A DNA stretch of 64,000 nucleotides from Thysanoteuthis rhombus. Taxonomy: Eukaryota; Mollusca; Cephalopoda; Oegopsida; Thysanoteuthidae. A program made the position numbers and the translations under genes. The stretch lies in assembly GCA_963457665.1 (NCBI GenBank), contig OY735203.1:2501-66500 (forward strand), in the 5' to 3' direction. This document shows, piece by piece, positions 44,379 to 56,497 of this stretch (position 1 is its first letter; every line of letters starts with the position of its first letter). Below the pieces are notes generated by a model. That model was not told the DNA's origin. It saw only the letters and a program-made list of their open reading frames with translations, and searched no databases.

Positions 44379-47300
44379 ATATATATATATATATAATAGC
44401 TCGTCTCTCCATCTAACATTTTCCCGGACTCGGTTGCACATGAGGTCTCGGGGAATCCACATTGTAAGTTGTGATGTCCATTGATTGTCTGCCATTCTTG
44501 CAACATGGCCAGCCCAATGCCATTTGAGATGTTTTATGGATTCTATGATGTCTTTAACTCTTGTCTTTTCCCGGATGTACTGTGCTGTTTTGTGGTCTCT
44601 CCATGTGAGGCCCAGCATTATTCTTCCATGTGCACGTTGCATGGTTCTCAGCTTACGGGTCTGTCTCTTGGGTAGGTTCCATGTTTCAGCTCCATAAGTG
44701 ACCATTGGTTATACACCCTTCTCTTTAGGATTAATGGGATCTTATTATTTTTGAAGGTTGAGCTAGCTCTGCGAAAGGCTTGCTATCCTAGTGTGATTCT
44801 TTGCTTGATTTCTTCTTCTTTTGAGGGTCTCATGGAGATTCGTTGTCATAGGTAGATGTAGTGGTCTACTTTCTCGAGTTCTGTATCTTCGATTTCGATC
44901 TTAGTGTTTTTATCTCCAATGTGGTTGTAGCACATGATCTTTGTCTTGCTGAAGTTCATGTGTAGGCTGATTTTCTTGCTCTCTTCATTTAGTTCATCTA
45001 TCATTAATTGGAGCTTGTGTAGGTTCTCTGCGAAAAGGGCTATGTCGTCTGTGAATCTGAGGTTGCTCAGATACTCGCTGTCTATTTTAATTCCTTTACT
45101 CTCCCAGTCTAGCCTTCTGATGATCATCTCGAGGCAGGCTGTAAAGAGTTTAGGTGAGCTGGTATCACCTTGTCTTACTCCTTTCTGGAGCTGAAAGGGG
45201 TCCGAGTCTTTATGTAGCCTGATAAATGAGCTACCATGATTGTATATATGTTTCAACACTCCAACATATACTGGATCTACACCTTGCCGACTGAGGGCCT
45301 CCATGACCTTAGGGATTTCTACTGAGTCGAACGCCTTTTTAAAGTCGATAAATGCTACGGCAAGAGGTAGTTTATACTCTGCTGCTTTTTCTTTCAGTTG
45401 ATTTATCAAATGCAGGTGGTCCATGGTCGAGTAGCTTCTTCTAAAGCCAGCCTGTTCACGTTGCTGGTTTTCATCGAGTAGTTTTGTGATTCGGTTGGTG
45501 ATGATCTTTGTGAAAAGTTTGTATACACAGTTGAGTAGGCTTATAGGCCTATAGTTGTTGAGGTCTTTCGGGTTTCCTCTTTCATATAAAAGCATTATGA
45601 TAGCAGTGTTCCAATTGCCTGGGACTTTGCTGTGTTTTAGACACAAGTTGAAGAGGACGGCCAGTTTCTTAGTGATGATTTTACCTGCTTTTTGAAGTAG
45701 GTCAATGGTGATGTTGTCTGGTCCAGGGGCAGTTCCTTTCTTCGTCTGTTTAATGGCTTCTTTCACCTCCCACGGGGTTACTTTTGGGAAGTCCTTGAGT
45801 TGATTGCTCATGTCTTGTGTATCTTGCTCATTGTTTTGTAGTCCTTGTTTGGACGAATAAAGTTTTTGATAGAATTCTTTGGCACGTTTGACAATCTTGT
45901 CTCTGTCTGTTGTTAGGTTTCCATTTTCCTCGAGTATGCTAGTTATTTGCCTTCGTTCCAAGTTGAGGAGTTTGTTTATAGCTTTGAAGCCCCGACCTTT
46001 TTCAAGAGTTGATTCAATGACTGCCGTTGTGTATCTCCTTCTGTCTTCCCTTCGTTTCTTCTTGATCAATTTGTTTAGTTCAACCTCTTCAATTCTCTCT
46101 CTAGTTGTTGTCGGTGGCTTGAGGTTTCTGCGTTTTTCCATGAGATTTCTAGTTTCATCCGAGATTTTGCTAATGGGTCGTTTGCTCATTGGCTTGAATG
46201 TACAGGCTACTTCAATTATTGACGCCGTCATTTTGTTGCTTAGTTCGTTGATGTTGGTGCTGACTTGTTCAGTAAGAATTCTGAATCTGTTTTTCAATTC
46301 GAGCTTGAAAGATTGAACGTGCTCTTTTGGTATGTTTAGAGGCTGCGGTTTTGTATGGAACATTTTCCTACGTTCTTTATTGGTGTTTATTTGTACTTTA
46401 CATCGTACCATTCTGTGGTCGTTGCCTACATTTACTTGATTTAGGACTTGGATGTCCTTGACGATGTCGTTTTTGTCCGTTAGGATGTAGTCTATTTTGT
46501 TCCTTGTTTTGTGATTGGGGCTCTTCCAAGTCCATTTCCTATTGGGTCCCTTCTTGAAGAAGGTGTTCATGATTTTGAATCCATTAGCTGTTGCAAAGTT
46601 TACAAGATCTTCTCCTCTCTCGTTGCGTATTTTGTATCCAAATTTGCCGACGCAATTATCATTTCCTTTTCCTGCCTGTGCGTTGAAGTCTCCCATGATA
46701 ACATTGAAGTGTTTTCTGGTGTCTTGGAGTGGGGATTTCAAGTCATCAGAGAAGTTGTCTATTTCCTGTTGGGTTGATTGCAAAGTGGGAGCGTAGACTT
46801 GGATTATATTGAGTTTGTATCGTTTTGAAAGTTGTATTGTGACGCTAGCTACTCGGTCAGAGATGGCTTTGAAGCCAGTTATATTGTCTTTCAGGTCCTT
46901 ATTGATGAGAAAGCCAACTCCACTTTGTTTTACTTTCTCTTTACCGTAGCTGTGAAGAAGATGTCTGCTTCTCAGTTCGATTATTTCATCTCCGGGTCTT
47001 CTTACCGCACTAATGCCTATGATGTCCCATTTGACATTTCTGATTTCACTTTCTAGATCAGTTAGGTGCATGTCACTTGACAGTGTTCTGACGTTGTATG
47101 TGCCTATGTATAAACTTGTCCTCTTATTGACAGTCTTAGAGTTCTGTTTAAATGGTCGCTGTTGGAACGGTGACTCAGTAGGAACAGGTGTTCCCTTGGT
47201 GAAGGATTTGGGTAATCGCTTTCGGAGCACATCACCCCTACCCAAAGTAAGTGATGTGGCTGAGTCTTTTGGTGCCGATCACCCAGCGGGAACTGACGCG

Positions 47301-47700
47301 CTCTTGGTGTAGTGTTTGGGTAGTCGCCCTTGGAGCACATCGCCCCCGCCCAAAGCAAGTGACGGGCTGGGCCTTTTGGTACCGAGGTCCCAGCAGGAAC
47401 AGCCGATATAATATTCGGTGTGCAAATCATGGGGAGTGATGGGCGATGCCCTGCCACGCTGGTCCAGGACGTGTTTGCAGGGGGTCTGGTGGATTGTCCA
47501 CTGAGGGTCAGTGGCTAAAGAGCTCCATCGGCTCTTGATACACATCCAAACTGTTCTTGTGAAATGAGAATGGATGTTTGGAGCACCGGGGGAAAAAAAA
47601 AAAATCTCATTTTTTTTACACAATTCGATCCATTTTCCGAATAAGTTGGATGCAAATTCCATGAGTAGGGATCTCTTTCTTTCTATCTCCAACCTGTTAG
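44379..47700 (-). mobile_element. RTE-type non-LTR retrotransposon, nearly complete
   Basis: The main frame (minus strand, 47245 to 44846, 799 codons) encodes an endonuclease at residues ~45-282 (YNVRTL 50-55, GDFNA 185-189, IDYIL 251-255, DHR 276-278). The reverse transcriptase follows at ~500-770 (RPISLL 566-571, FIDFKKAFDSV 632-642, RQGD 691-694, FTDD 731-734). Beyond the stop after YIYL the C-terminus goes on with one more stop and a frameshift (QRISMRPSKEEE, then GAETWNLPKRQT, W-A-G-H-V-A-R-M, VRWRDELL) to about 44400. There is no ORF1. The 3' UTR and trinucleotide tail present at 21665 are missing; the copy ends in (TA)9 at 44379-44396. It is probably inactive but recent, as the long frame is intact. 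Confidence 0.92.
47178..47402 (-). promoter_or_regulatory. Tandem ~108-bp leader repeats of the RTE element
   Basis: Two full units plus the start of a third, marked by GGAAC at about 47180, 47289 and 47396. Each shares a segment like TTGGAGCACATCGCCCCCGC followed by CCAAAGCAAGTGA. The start codon of the long frame lies inside the unit nearest the coding region. Tandem monomers 5' of a LINE frame recall LINE-1 promoter monomers, but promoter activity is unproven. Confidence 0.7.
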
Positions 47701-47702
47701 GG

Positions 47703-48254
47703 TCGGTGAGGCAACCTTGGAGGATACTTCTCCCTTATACATAAATTTTTTAACTGGAATAAAGTCCACAGAGATTTAAGTTTAAGAACAAAATTACAAC
47801 AGCATAGTTGGTCTAGGGACTTCATTTTAGCAGTTAAAAAAGTTTGAATTTTTCATCGTTCGTTGCTAAATATTTCATGCCTGTCTCCCAGTAAGAATTT
47901 ACAACTTAGATTAGACAGAGCACCGACCCATCCAACACTAGATTTGTTTGTTTTTTTGTTTTTTTATGGCAAGTCAAAGTTAGGTCGAAGTAGTGGGGTG
48001 GGTATGGGGTTGTTTTCTTTTTAGAGTTTTAGTTTTTGGCTTTTAAAAAAAAAAATTGGGGGGTAATTTTTTTTGGGGGGGGGTGGAAATTGCTGCAAAT
48101 TTAGATGAGTATTGTTGAATTCTCTGAATTTATTTATTCATTTCCTAATTGTTTTGTGATATTCCCCAATGCCTGCCTATTCATCCAACTCTGTATTACC
48201 TGATTGTAATGTCCTTTGCCTCAAACCGTTGGTCAAAATAGCTAAAAAAATCTC
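47703..48254. other. AT-rich noncoding stretch
   Basis: No gene or repeat recognised. There is a G-rich patch at 48055-48085. Confidence 0.4.
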
Positions 48255-48639
48255 TGAATGTTCACCAATTCCGTATATTCCAATGACTGGAAGAATGCTC
48301 GTTTACAAATACATATTTTTCTAAGGGAACAAGGCACATCACTGACTTTGCAAAATAAATTTTACACTTTTCATGAAATATTATGTCATTGTTTTATCAT
48401 TCTGAATTTAACCATTTCATGTTGGTACAGTATTCTGTCATGTATTATTATATACTTTCAGGTGCATGCATGTATATGAGCGTTTCAGTAGTCTTATTTT
48501 ATGTGTATTGTATTATGAAGGCATTAAAAAAAATAGTTTTTGATGTTTACTTAGTATAATAAACACTATTTTGCAAAAGCTTGTTATTCTAATAATTTCA
48601 GAATAGCTTCATTCTCAAAAATACATTTCAATTATATGT

Positions 48640-48890
48640 AAGCTTTAAAACAGTCAGCAATCAGTACTCATCTTTCTGGGTTAGGGTTAGGGTTAGTTTG
48701 GTTCGTGAGAAATCTAATAAAAATGAATATTTCTCTACAACTCAACATACATGTCGGTTATTGAAGAGAAACATAAGCATGCTCTGCCTCTTTTAGTGCC
48801 ACTGTAGTGAACAATCTCTAGAATGCTAGCTTCATATTGGCCATTAGAAAAAAAGCAGTTTGTAATTTTTATGATTTAACTCCCTTAGAT
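48640..48890. repeat. Insertion with interstitial TTAGGG and inverted repeat Y piece
   Basis: The sequence from about 48640 to 48890 is absent from the otherwise matching copy at 62410-62430. It holds GGGTTAGGGTTAGGGTTAG at 48678-48696, followed at once by an inverted copy (48698-48782) of 42060-42144. The G-rich strand is on the plus strand here, opposite to the chromosome tip. Confidence 0.85.
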
Positions 48891-50806
48891 TTTACTCTTT
48901 AGTGATTACTAGTGGTGGTATTTCATTCAAAAATCATTTACATGACAATCTATGGCAGGCTGCTCTCCTTCCAAACATCCAATGGAATATCTAATATGAC
49001 AGGTTTGAAAAGTGTTAAGAAATTCTATCTAAGTCTATAACCATATACAGAGACATCATTCAAAAATATACAATTACTTCGTGCATCAGATATTTAAGAA
49101 AATAACTATTAATGATGTATTTGTTCCATCATGTCTAAATGCAATAAAAGTACAAGCATATATTTCCCTAAATGCATACTTTCTAATATATGTTCATAAG
49201 TAATTACATAACTTAAATCCATTGGCTCTTGTGGCTGTTTCATAATAGTGGATAAATTAGTGCATGGTCAGTAAAAGCGTAAAGCAAATAATATAAATAG
49301 TGGTAATCAGTAATTTAACCACACCAAGTTTTTTAGTGCTAAACTTTGATTTTAGGCAGAAATATATTATCAGAATTGCAATTTAAAATATGCTTAATGG
49401 AAGCTATCTTTTATAAAAGATACTTTGATATTTAAAACATATACAATATGCTCGATTTGCTTATGTATTTTTATTATTTATTTATGCATTATTTTTATTG
49501 GTTATAATCAATCAGTAATACTATCTTGGTATTAGGGATTGAAATGAAAACATTCATTTGGTACCAAAGTTCTAGAGTCACTGACCTACTATTTTACATT
49601 AGTCAGGTATAAATCATCAAGTACTTAAATAAATAAATGCATAGGTAACTCTCAGACTTGAATATTTTTCATAAATTTAAAACATATCCACCTATATTTT
49701 AAATAAAAAATATTTGCATCCTCATCATTGTCTTAATATTTGCATGATTTTGCTCAAAATAGATGGAGGAATTGTTAATGAAATTAATTTGACACAATTT
49801 ATTGAAATAAGGACTATACTTCTGATATCAAATAAAATAATTCCCATGTTAATGAGGATCTGGATACAATTTTATTCATGAAAAGCTGAATTGAAACAAA
49901 CCACTTTGGACTTGCAGAAGAAAAAGCCAAGGCTCAGTTTTAGGAGGTGAGGGTGCAAATCAAGCTTCGCTTAGCTTGGTGCTTAAAGCAAATTGGGCAA
50001 AGTTTAACCTTTGGGCTGTCAAAAATGGATTGCTAGATTAGGACTGATTTTCACAAAGCACAGGATTGTTTTGAAAATAAGCTCATATTCCTTTCTTCAT
50101 ACTTCATCATTTTCATTAGGAAAAGAGTTTCTAGAATTTAAATAAAATGAGTAGACAAAAATATGTGAATTGTTAGATTATAGTATATCCATTTAGTTAT
50201 TCGCAAGATAATAATGAGTACCGCAACAATATGTACTGTAATATTATAATTTAAATCAAGCTTGAGTTTGGCACAAAATCAACTTTAAGAAAAAAATCAA
50301 GTACCAAAAAGGAGAAATGTTTACTTCTCGTCATCCAGTAGTGTGTGAAAATCAGTCGTTATCAAATAATCCTTTTTTGACATCTCAGAGGTTAAACTTT
50401 GCCAAGTATTGTTTACTTCAATTGATTAAAAATAAACAGAGGCAGATAACTAGCATTAACAAACGATGGTCCAACACATAATTAATAGTCATTCTTTCTA
50501 AAAAACAAAAAAAAAATTGATTTGTAATTATGATGTATAGAACACAAAATTGCATCTTGAAAATAGCTATCTATCTGATTATAATTAAATAAATGATAAT
50601 TGAATCAAGTCTTAGTACGACATTGCATTCATGGAACAAGATTTGAGAATTTAGTACCAATATACTATGAAACATTTTCACATGTGATATGATGAAAAAT
50701 TGGACTTATTATCGATTTATAACAATTAAGTACAACCACTGATACTAAAAAACGGTGAATAAATAAAGGCAAATTTAGTACAGACAGATAAAATTCTGCT
50801 ATTTAC

Positions 50807-50959
50807 CCTTGGTTGTTCAAGAGGAAATTACCAATGAAGTCTTTGGCATTGTCAGAGATGTAGTCCCAGACTTCATCATCAAAATTGATTTCTAGACTTT
50901 TGATACAGCTAAATGTTTCTTGGTTGTTATCACCAGCAAATGGAGAATAGCTACTCAAT
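50807..50959 (-). CDS. Myosin-light-chain-kinase-like protein kinase exon, copy 2
   Basis: Same 153-bp exon as 41563-41715, with an acceptor CTGCTTTCTAG and donor GTAAATAG. It reads LSSYSPFAGDNNQETFSCIK, then SLEINFDDEVWDYISDNAKD, then FIGNFLLNNQG. The frame is open and the splice dinucleotides are kept, while several residues differ from copy 1 (T/S, T/A, Y/C, DF/EI, D/N, K/Q). One change hits the conserved second D of the ISDDAKDF helix. Neighbouring kinase exons are not seen. Confidence 0.8.
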
Positions 50960-51517
50960 CTAGAAAGCAGGGAAAAAACTGATACATATCTGTAATCATT
51001 ATTGTAATAAAAATTGATTGAGCAATTTTTTAAAAATGTGAAATAATAATTAAAGAATTGATGTTTTTGATTAAATTTTTCTTTGAATCATAAAAATATT
51101 TCAGATCATTTATTTCTTTTGAGCAGAAATATATATTGACATCTAGTGCATGATATCTATAAAAATATATTTGAAACATTACTTAGCAATTAACTGGAAA
51201 AATATTTTCTAGTTAATCATGTAAAATGCGTATTAAAGATGTCCAAAAACTAAATTGTTATTTCAAGAGTACATATATATATTTACAAAAGACTAGGTGA
51301 TTCAGATTGTGGTCTGTTTGAGATATTGAAATATAAGGTTTTTAATTGATTTTCCTGCACAATCGAAAACAATTCATTTGTACTCAAAAAGTGCAGATAG
51401 ATTCAATTGTGAAAAGTGAAAAAGGAAAGCGAAATTTTTTAGTTTTAGTTTTTTGGAATACAAATTTTAATAAACCCCTCAAAGCTAACTGAAAATTTTT
51501 CCTCAAATCTATTGAAC

Positions 51518-51522
<5 letters not shown>

Positions 51523-51604
<82 letters not shown>

Positions 51605-51640
51605 CGTATATATATGTATATTTATATATATACATATATA
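51523..51640. repeat. (TA)n microsatellite
   Basis: About 35 perfect TA units, then TA with CATA, CGTA and GTATA steps, ending beside the Penelope-like element. Confidence 0.95.
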
Positions 51641-53265
51641 TAATGTGTACTTTAGAGAGCGAGACAGACTCGGGAGTGAAGTTTTTGGTGGTAAGGTTTA
51701 TTAATCCTTATATGTCAATAGTACATACATGTTTCGGGATTCTTCCCATCATCAGTGGTGTGTGCTGTGTGAGTGTGTATTAAAATGTACCATGTGGAAC
51801 CAGAGTCCACTGCCAGGGGCTATGCATTGTGGGTAAGTTTTGTTGTCAGGGCTACTAGAGGCCTCCTGCTGAATGGAAGAATGACCAGCAGGTATCAGGA
51901 CTTTGGTAAAGCAGCAGCAGTTGGTCTTGGGGAGGGCAGAGTGTGTCAAGGTAGGGGGTAATGATGTGGAGTTGGATTTTTTGGTATGTTTGGGGTAGTG
52001 TAGAAGGAGGGGTGGTGAGGTCAAGGAGCTACATAGGTATCAACCTTAAAAGTTACTGAAAATGTTTTGGCTATGATTTGGACAGGGGTTATAACAGGCT
52101 AAGGTGAAATTTTTCCTATCAGTCTAGGTGACTTTGAAGCTTCCATTATTGAATGTGTCTTAGATGTGGGTGTGAGGATATTAATGATAGGAGTTGTGTA
52201 TATTAGAGTTCTGTGTGGTGAGGGTTGCTCAGTTTAGTATTTAATCCATTAGGATATAGGGTTTTAAGTTTGTTGATCCACATGTCTTCGTGTTTTTCTA
52301 GAACTTTAGTTATGTCAATTGGAGTAGTTTTTTCTATTTTTTTCTATGATGGTGAAGCTAGCATCAGTGGCAAAATTGTGGTCAGGTGTGCAAAAGTGTA
52401 GTTCTACGGGAAGTGGGCTACGATTATTTTTTGACTTAATCCTATGTCTATAATTGTTGAGTCTAATATTAAATTGCCACTCGGACTTGCCTATGTACTG
52501 TAACTTACATCTATTGCACTCTAGAAGGTATATAATGTTATTACTGCGGCAGTTGTTATTGTGATATATGTGGTAACTCTCTTTTGTGGTAGTGCTTGTG
52601 AATGTGTTCGTGTACTTGAGGTGGTTGCAACATAGACTGTTTCTTATGTTGCAAGGTGTGCAGAATTTAATTGTTCTAGGTGTATTTTTGTGTACGACTT
52701 TATTTTTAACGATATTATTGCTACTGATCATGTCTCTGATGTTTTTGGGTGTGCGGTAGGAGATAACACATGGGTCTGTGAATGTTTCTTTTAGATCTGT
52801 TTTGATCGTGGGAATGTTCCATCTATTATTGATGATGTGTGCTAAGGGTGGGAGTGTGTTGTTGAAGGTTGTTATAAGGGGTATGCGGTTGGGTTTGTTA
52901 TTGTGGGACAGTAAAAGGGTTTCATCTCTATGTATTCCAGTCGCTTTTTTTATTTGTTTTTTTGTGTCATCTAGCGGATAACCTCGTTGGGTGAAGTATT
53001 GAATTAGGTTATGTTTGTGTCTGTTAAGTTCACTATTAGTAGAGCAGATTCTTCTAATTCTAAGAGCTTGTGAAAATGGTAGGCTTCTTTTTAAGTGTTG
53101 GGGATTGGCTGATTTGGAGTGGAGGTAATTGTGGGTGTCCGTGGGTTTAGTGTGGAGGGTGGTTTGGAGGTTTCTGTTGTCATCTATATATATGCGTGTG
53201 TCTAAGAAGGCTATGGAATCAGTGGATGTTGTGAAATCAAACTTAATAGAGTCATGTGCCAAGTT
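51641..53265 (-). mobile_element. Penelope-like element, 3' part with GIY-YIG endonuclease
   Basis: The long minus-strand frame (coding part about 53265 to 52315) starts inside the RT C-terminal region: [20 protein letters not shown] then DTRIYI, and later [20 protein letters not shown], a typical RT thumb/linker of Penelope-like elements. Then come a C-rich region ([10 protein letters not shown]) and a GIY-YIG nuclease: [18 protein letters not shown] and an R-L-N-N-Y-R-x-R helix. After a frameshift near 52325 the last part MWINKLKTLYPNGLN follows. 51641-52230 is the 3' region with a Ser/Pro/Thr-rich frame and a hammerhead-like core. The copy is 5'-truncated at the (TA)n tract at 53270. Confidence 0.88.
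51721..51755 (-). ncRNA. Hammerhead-like core in the Penelope-like element
   Basis: On the minus strand CTGATGA (51755-51749) is followed by a 4-bp stem GGGA/TCCC with loop AGAA, then GAAA (51735-51732), then ACAT-GT-ATGT and a possible cut after ATGTA. Penelope-like elements are known to carry hammerhead motifs. However an extra T sits before stem II, and I cannot find stem I pairing, so this is probably a decayed or inactive version. Confidence 0.4.
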
Positions 53266-53530
<265 letters not shown>

Positions 53531-53697
53531 TTATATCATATTGAAATTCTATTTGGAATGACCTCCCATTATTACACTATTAATGTATCATTTGGCCTAG
53601 ACAATATACATTGGATGTTTACGATCTTGTATCCATTTTTTTGCACACACACACGCACACATGTATAAATATATCATATGCATACGCAAACAAACAT

Positions 53698-53698
<1 letters not shown>

Positions 53699-53794
<96 letters not shown>

Positions 53795-53815
53795 TATATA
53801 TACATATATATATTA
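53699..53815. repeat. (CA)n-(TA)n microsatellite
   Basis: A short CA run, then about 38 TA units, then mixed TA/CATA steps. Confidence 0.95.
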
Positions 53816-55374
53816 TAATGATCAAACAAATCTCCACCACACATGCTATAGAGAATAGGAGAAACATTCACATTTATTTGGAGAAAGGACAAAGTTTGAA
53901 GCATAACTTTTGGACGTGGATTTATTTATATGACATCCCATTTCATTTTAAAGGGAATTTTGTACAAAGCTGTAGCTATCTTTATTTACCAGATTTATAC
54001 AATATTTTGTTATAAATCTTACTCATTAAGTAGTTTTACAATAGATTTGTTTTAGATAAACACAGTTCTGAAATTAATTCTGGGTTAGCTTTTAAAATAT
54101 CTCCGTCATTATACTGTAAAAGATGTTGATGGTCCTATTCAGCAAATTTTTACTTTTGATCTTTAGAAAACATCAAAATTATTCCAAATGTGTATTGTTA
54201 ACTTGTCACCACATCCCACACATATACCAGAACTAATTATCTAAAAAATTATCTAAAGAAATAGATCATATATATCAGCTCAAGAGTTGGGCATTGTTGG
54301 CCCAAAATGGAGATCTAAAAGAGCACTTTTTTGAAAAAACAAACAAAAGCATTTTTAGACAGTGTCTAGTGATATATTTATGAAAATTTTTAGGACTTAT
54401 TTTGTACATAAGAAAAATATAATATACACAACAGAAAACAATTCAATAGCTATAAGTTAAGTGAGGAAGGAAATGAATGATTCTTGAGAAAAATTATAGA
54501 AACGGAGAATTGAGTGTAATTTCGTAAAAACCAAAGAAAGTAATTTGAACTCAGAAAGCTCATTAAAGTATCAAATCAAGGATTTATAAAACTAAAAATT
54601 AGTAAATTAGAATTACATTAAAAGATACTTTAATGGATATATGTTTCTCTGAAAATACTTCCATAAAAGTGTCTAAAATCTTCTAAAATCAAAATACAAT
54701 GGAATATCTTACTTTGTAAACTTTGAAGAATACCACCATAAAAATTTTTCAAGACTTTTAGAAAATTTGAGCATTATATTTGTGATATCGCACATTTTGA
54801 ATGTATTGTCATGGAAATAAGACATGTTAGACGAATAGTTTAATGGCACCCCCAATACATTTAGTAAAGAATTTAAAACAAAACTCTTTCTTCAGCCAGA
54901 TATCTAAAACATTGCTTCAAATGATGTCTCCCTGAAAAATACCTGAACAAATATGATCAATTGCTCTTTTACTCCGGCGCATCAAGTCGCTTCCACTCTC
55001 TTTCTTTCCTCCCCTCTACGATTAGTATCATTTTTCTGACCCCCCAGCTGATCCCGAATCGATCTTTTTTTCTACCATTAACAATTCCTGTACTAAACAT
55101 TGCCCATTTTTGTTCACCGATATTGAGGCATTCCACATACACACCTGCTACACAACCATGTTCTCATCACTAGCTTGAAGCAAGTATATACCTCAATCCC
55201 TCATGAATTAAATGGCAACCCCATTACTGCACAAGTCTTGATGATCTGTCCTCTAATTCTCATTATTTCAGGAAGCTCACATGGACCAAAACCTATGTAT
55301 TTTCTGTGTCTCAAATATCTCAAAAAATCATAGAATGGCCCAAATACATCGTCCACAACTTGGAAGTTCGCCAT
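53816..55374. other. AT-rich noncoding stretch with one unassigned frame
   Basis: Nothing recognisable to 55200. At 55201-55395 the minus strand has an open frame ending in MRIRGQIIKTCAVMGLPFNS. It could be a terminal exon, but I do not recognise it and see no clear acceptor. Confidence 0.35.
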
Positions 55375-56345
55375 ACATACTGATACCCAGTGTTTATAAT
55401 TTGATATGCTGAATTCAAAGAAATCATCTGTTTTCCTGTATTTAATGTATTTCTTGCAAAAGCAGAGTCTGGCTGGCACAGGGTTTTAAAAGTCATTTGT
55501 GCCTTTTGAGTATTTGTTTGTTTGTGAAAAAATTTGATGTGCTGAATTATATGAAATCATTTTTCTTTGGGATTTAATGAATTTATTGCAAAGCACAGCA
55601 TGCTCAGAAGAGGGGTTTAAAAGTCCATTTTGTGTTTTTGCTCTTTTCTGACATAATTTGATGTGCTGAATTTTAAAAAAATGATTTGTTTTCCTGTATT
55701 TAATGTATTTGTTGCAAAAGGAGAGCATAGCTAGAAGAGGGTTTTAAAACTCACTGTTGCATTTTGAGTTCTTGATTGTTTCTGGTGTAATTTCATGTGC
55801 TGAATTCAAAGAAATCATACGTTTTCCTGTATTCAAAGTATTTATTGCAAAATCACTGCATGGTTGAAAGAGGGTTTTAAAAGTTATTTGAGCATTGTGT
55901 ATTTTTGCTTCTTTCTCACATAATTTGATGTGCTGAATTCAATGGAATCATTGTTTCCCTGTATATAATGTATTTATTGCAAAAGCAGAACATGGCTGGA
56001 AGAGGGTTCTAAAAGTCATTCGTGCATTTTGAATTTTGCTCATTTCTGACATAACATGATGTGCTGAATTCAATGAAATCAACAGTTTTCTCGTATTTGA
56101 TGTACACGTTGCAAAAGGACACTATGACTGGGTTTTACAAGTTATTTGTGCATTTTAAGTTTTCGCTTGTCTGTGACATAATTTGATGTGCTAAATTCAA
56201 TAAAATCATTTATTTTCCCGTATTTAACAAGGTCTGAACAGGGTTTTAAAAGCCATTTGTGCATTTTTAATTTTTGTTTGTTTGTGAATTAATTTGATGT
56301 GCTGAATTCAATGGAGTCATTTCTTCCTGTATTTAATATATTTGT
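55375..56345. repeat. ~131-bp tandem array
   Basis: About seven and a half diverged units, marked by GGGTTTTAAAAGTCATTTGT or similar at 55480, 55612, 55739, 55872, 56003, 56131 and 56240. TTTGATGTGCTGAATTCAA, AAATCAT and CCTGTATTTAATGTATT recur in between. The last full units are shortened (about 109 bp at 56131-56240). Confidence 0.9.
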
Positions 56346-56369
56346 TAAAATTTTTTTTACCCGCATTCT

Positions 56370-56497
56370 ATAGAACACTGGATTGATTAAACAAGCATAA
56401 ATCCTTCACTTTTCAAAATTGAAGCTATCATGAATCTTCTCTTTCAGACATCTCTAAGAAAACAACACAGATTCATTGGTGTTATCAATCATTACAG
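56370..56497 (+). pseudogene. Ty3/Gypsy-type pol relic, RT end, part 1
   Basis: Plus-strand translation reads KIEAIMNLLFQTSLRKQHRF then IGVINHYRC, matching the Gypsy-type RT connection (K-x-E-A-I, then L-R-x-F-L-G-x-x-N-Y-Y-R). A stop precedes it. The homology stops after HYRC and resumes at 57298. Confidence 0.7.

Larger units (their letters stand above)
48255..51320. repeat. Segmental duplication, copy Q
   Basis: 48255-49513 matches 62052-63008 and 49514-51320 matches 39933-42050. It holds the second kinase exon. Relative to the 62 kb copy there is an insertion of about 240 bp at 48640-48890. The match stops at about 51320, before the (TA)n and the Penelope-like element. Confidence 0.93.

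Noticed and set aside
45879..46316. Plus-strand frames across the RTE element
   Set aside because: They are antisense shadows of the endonuclease/RT frame.
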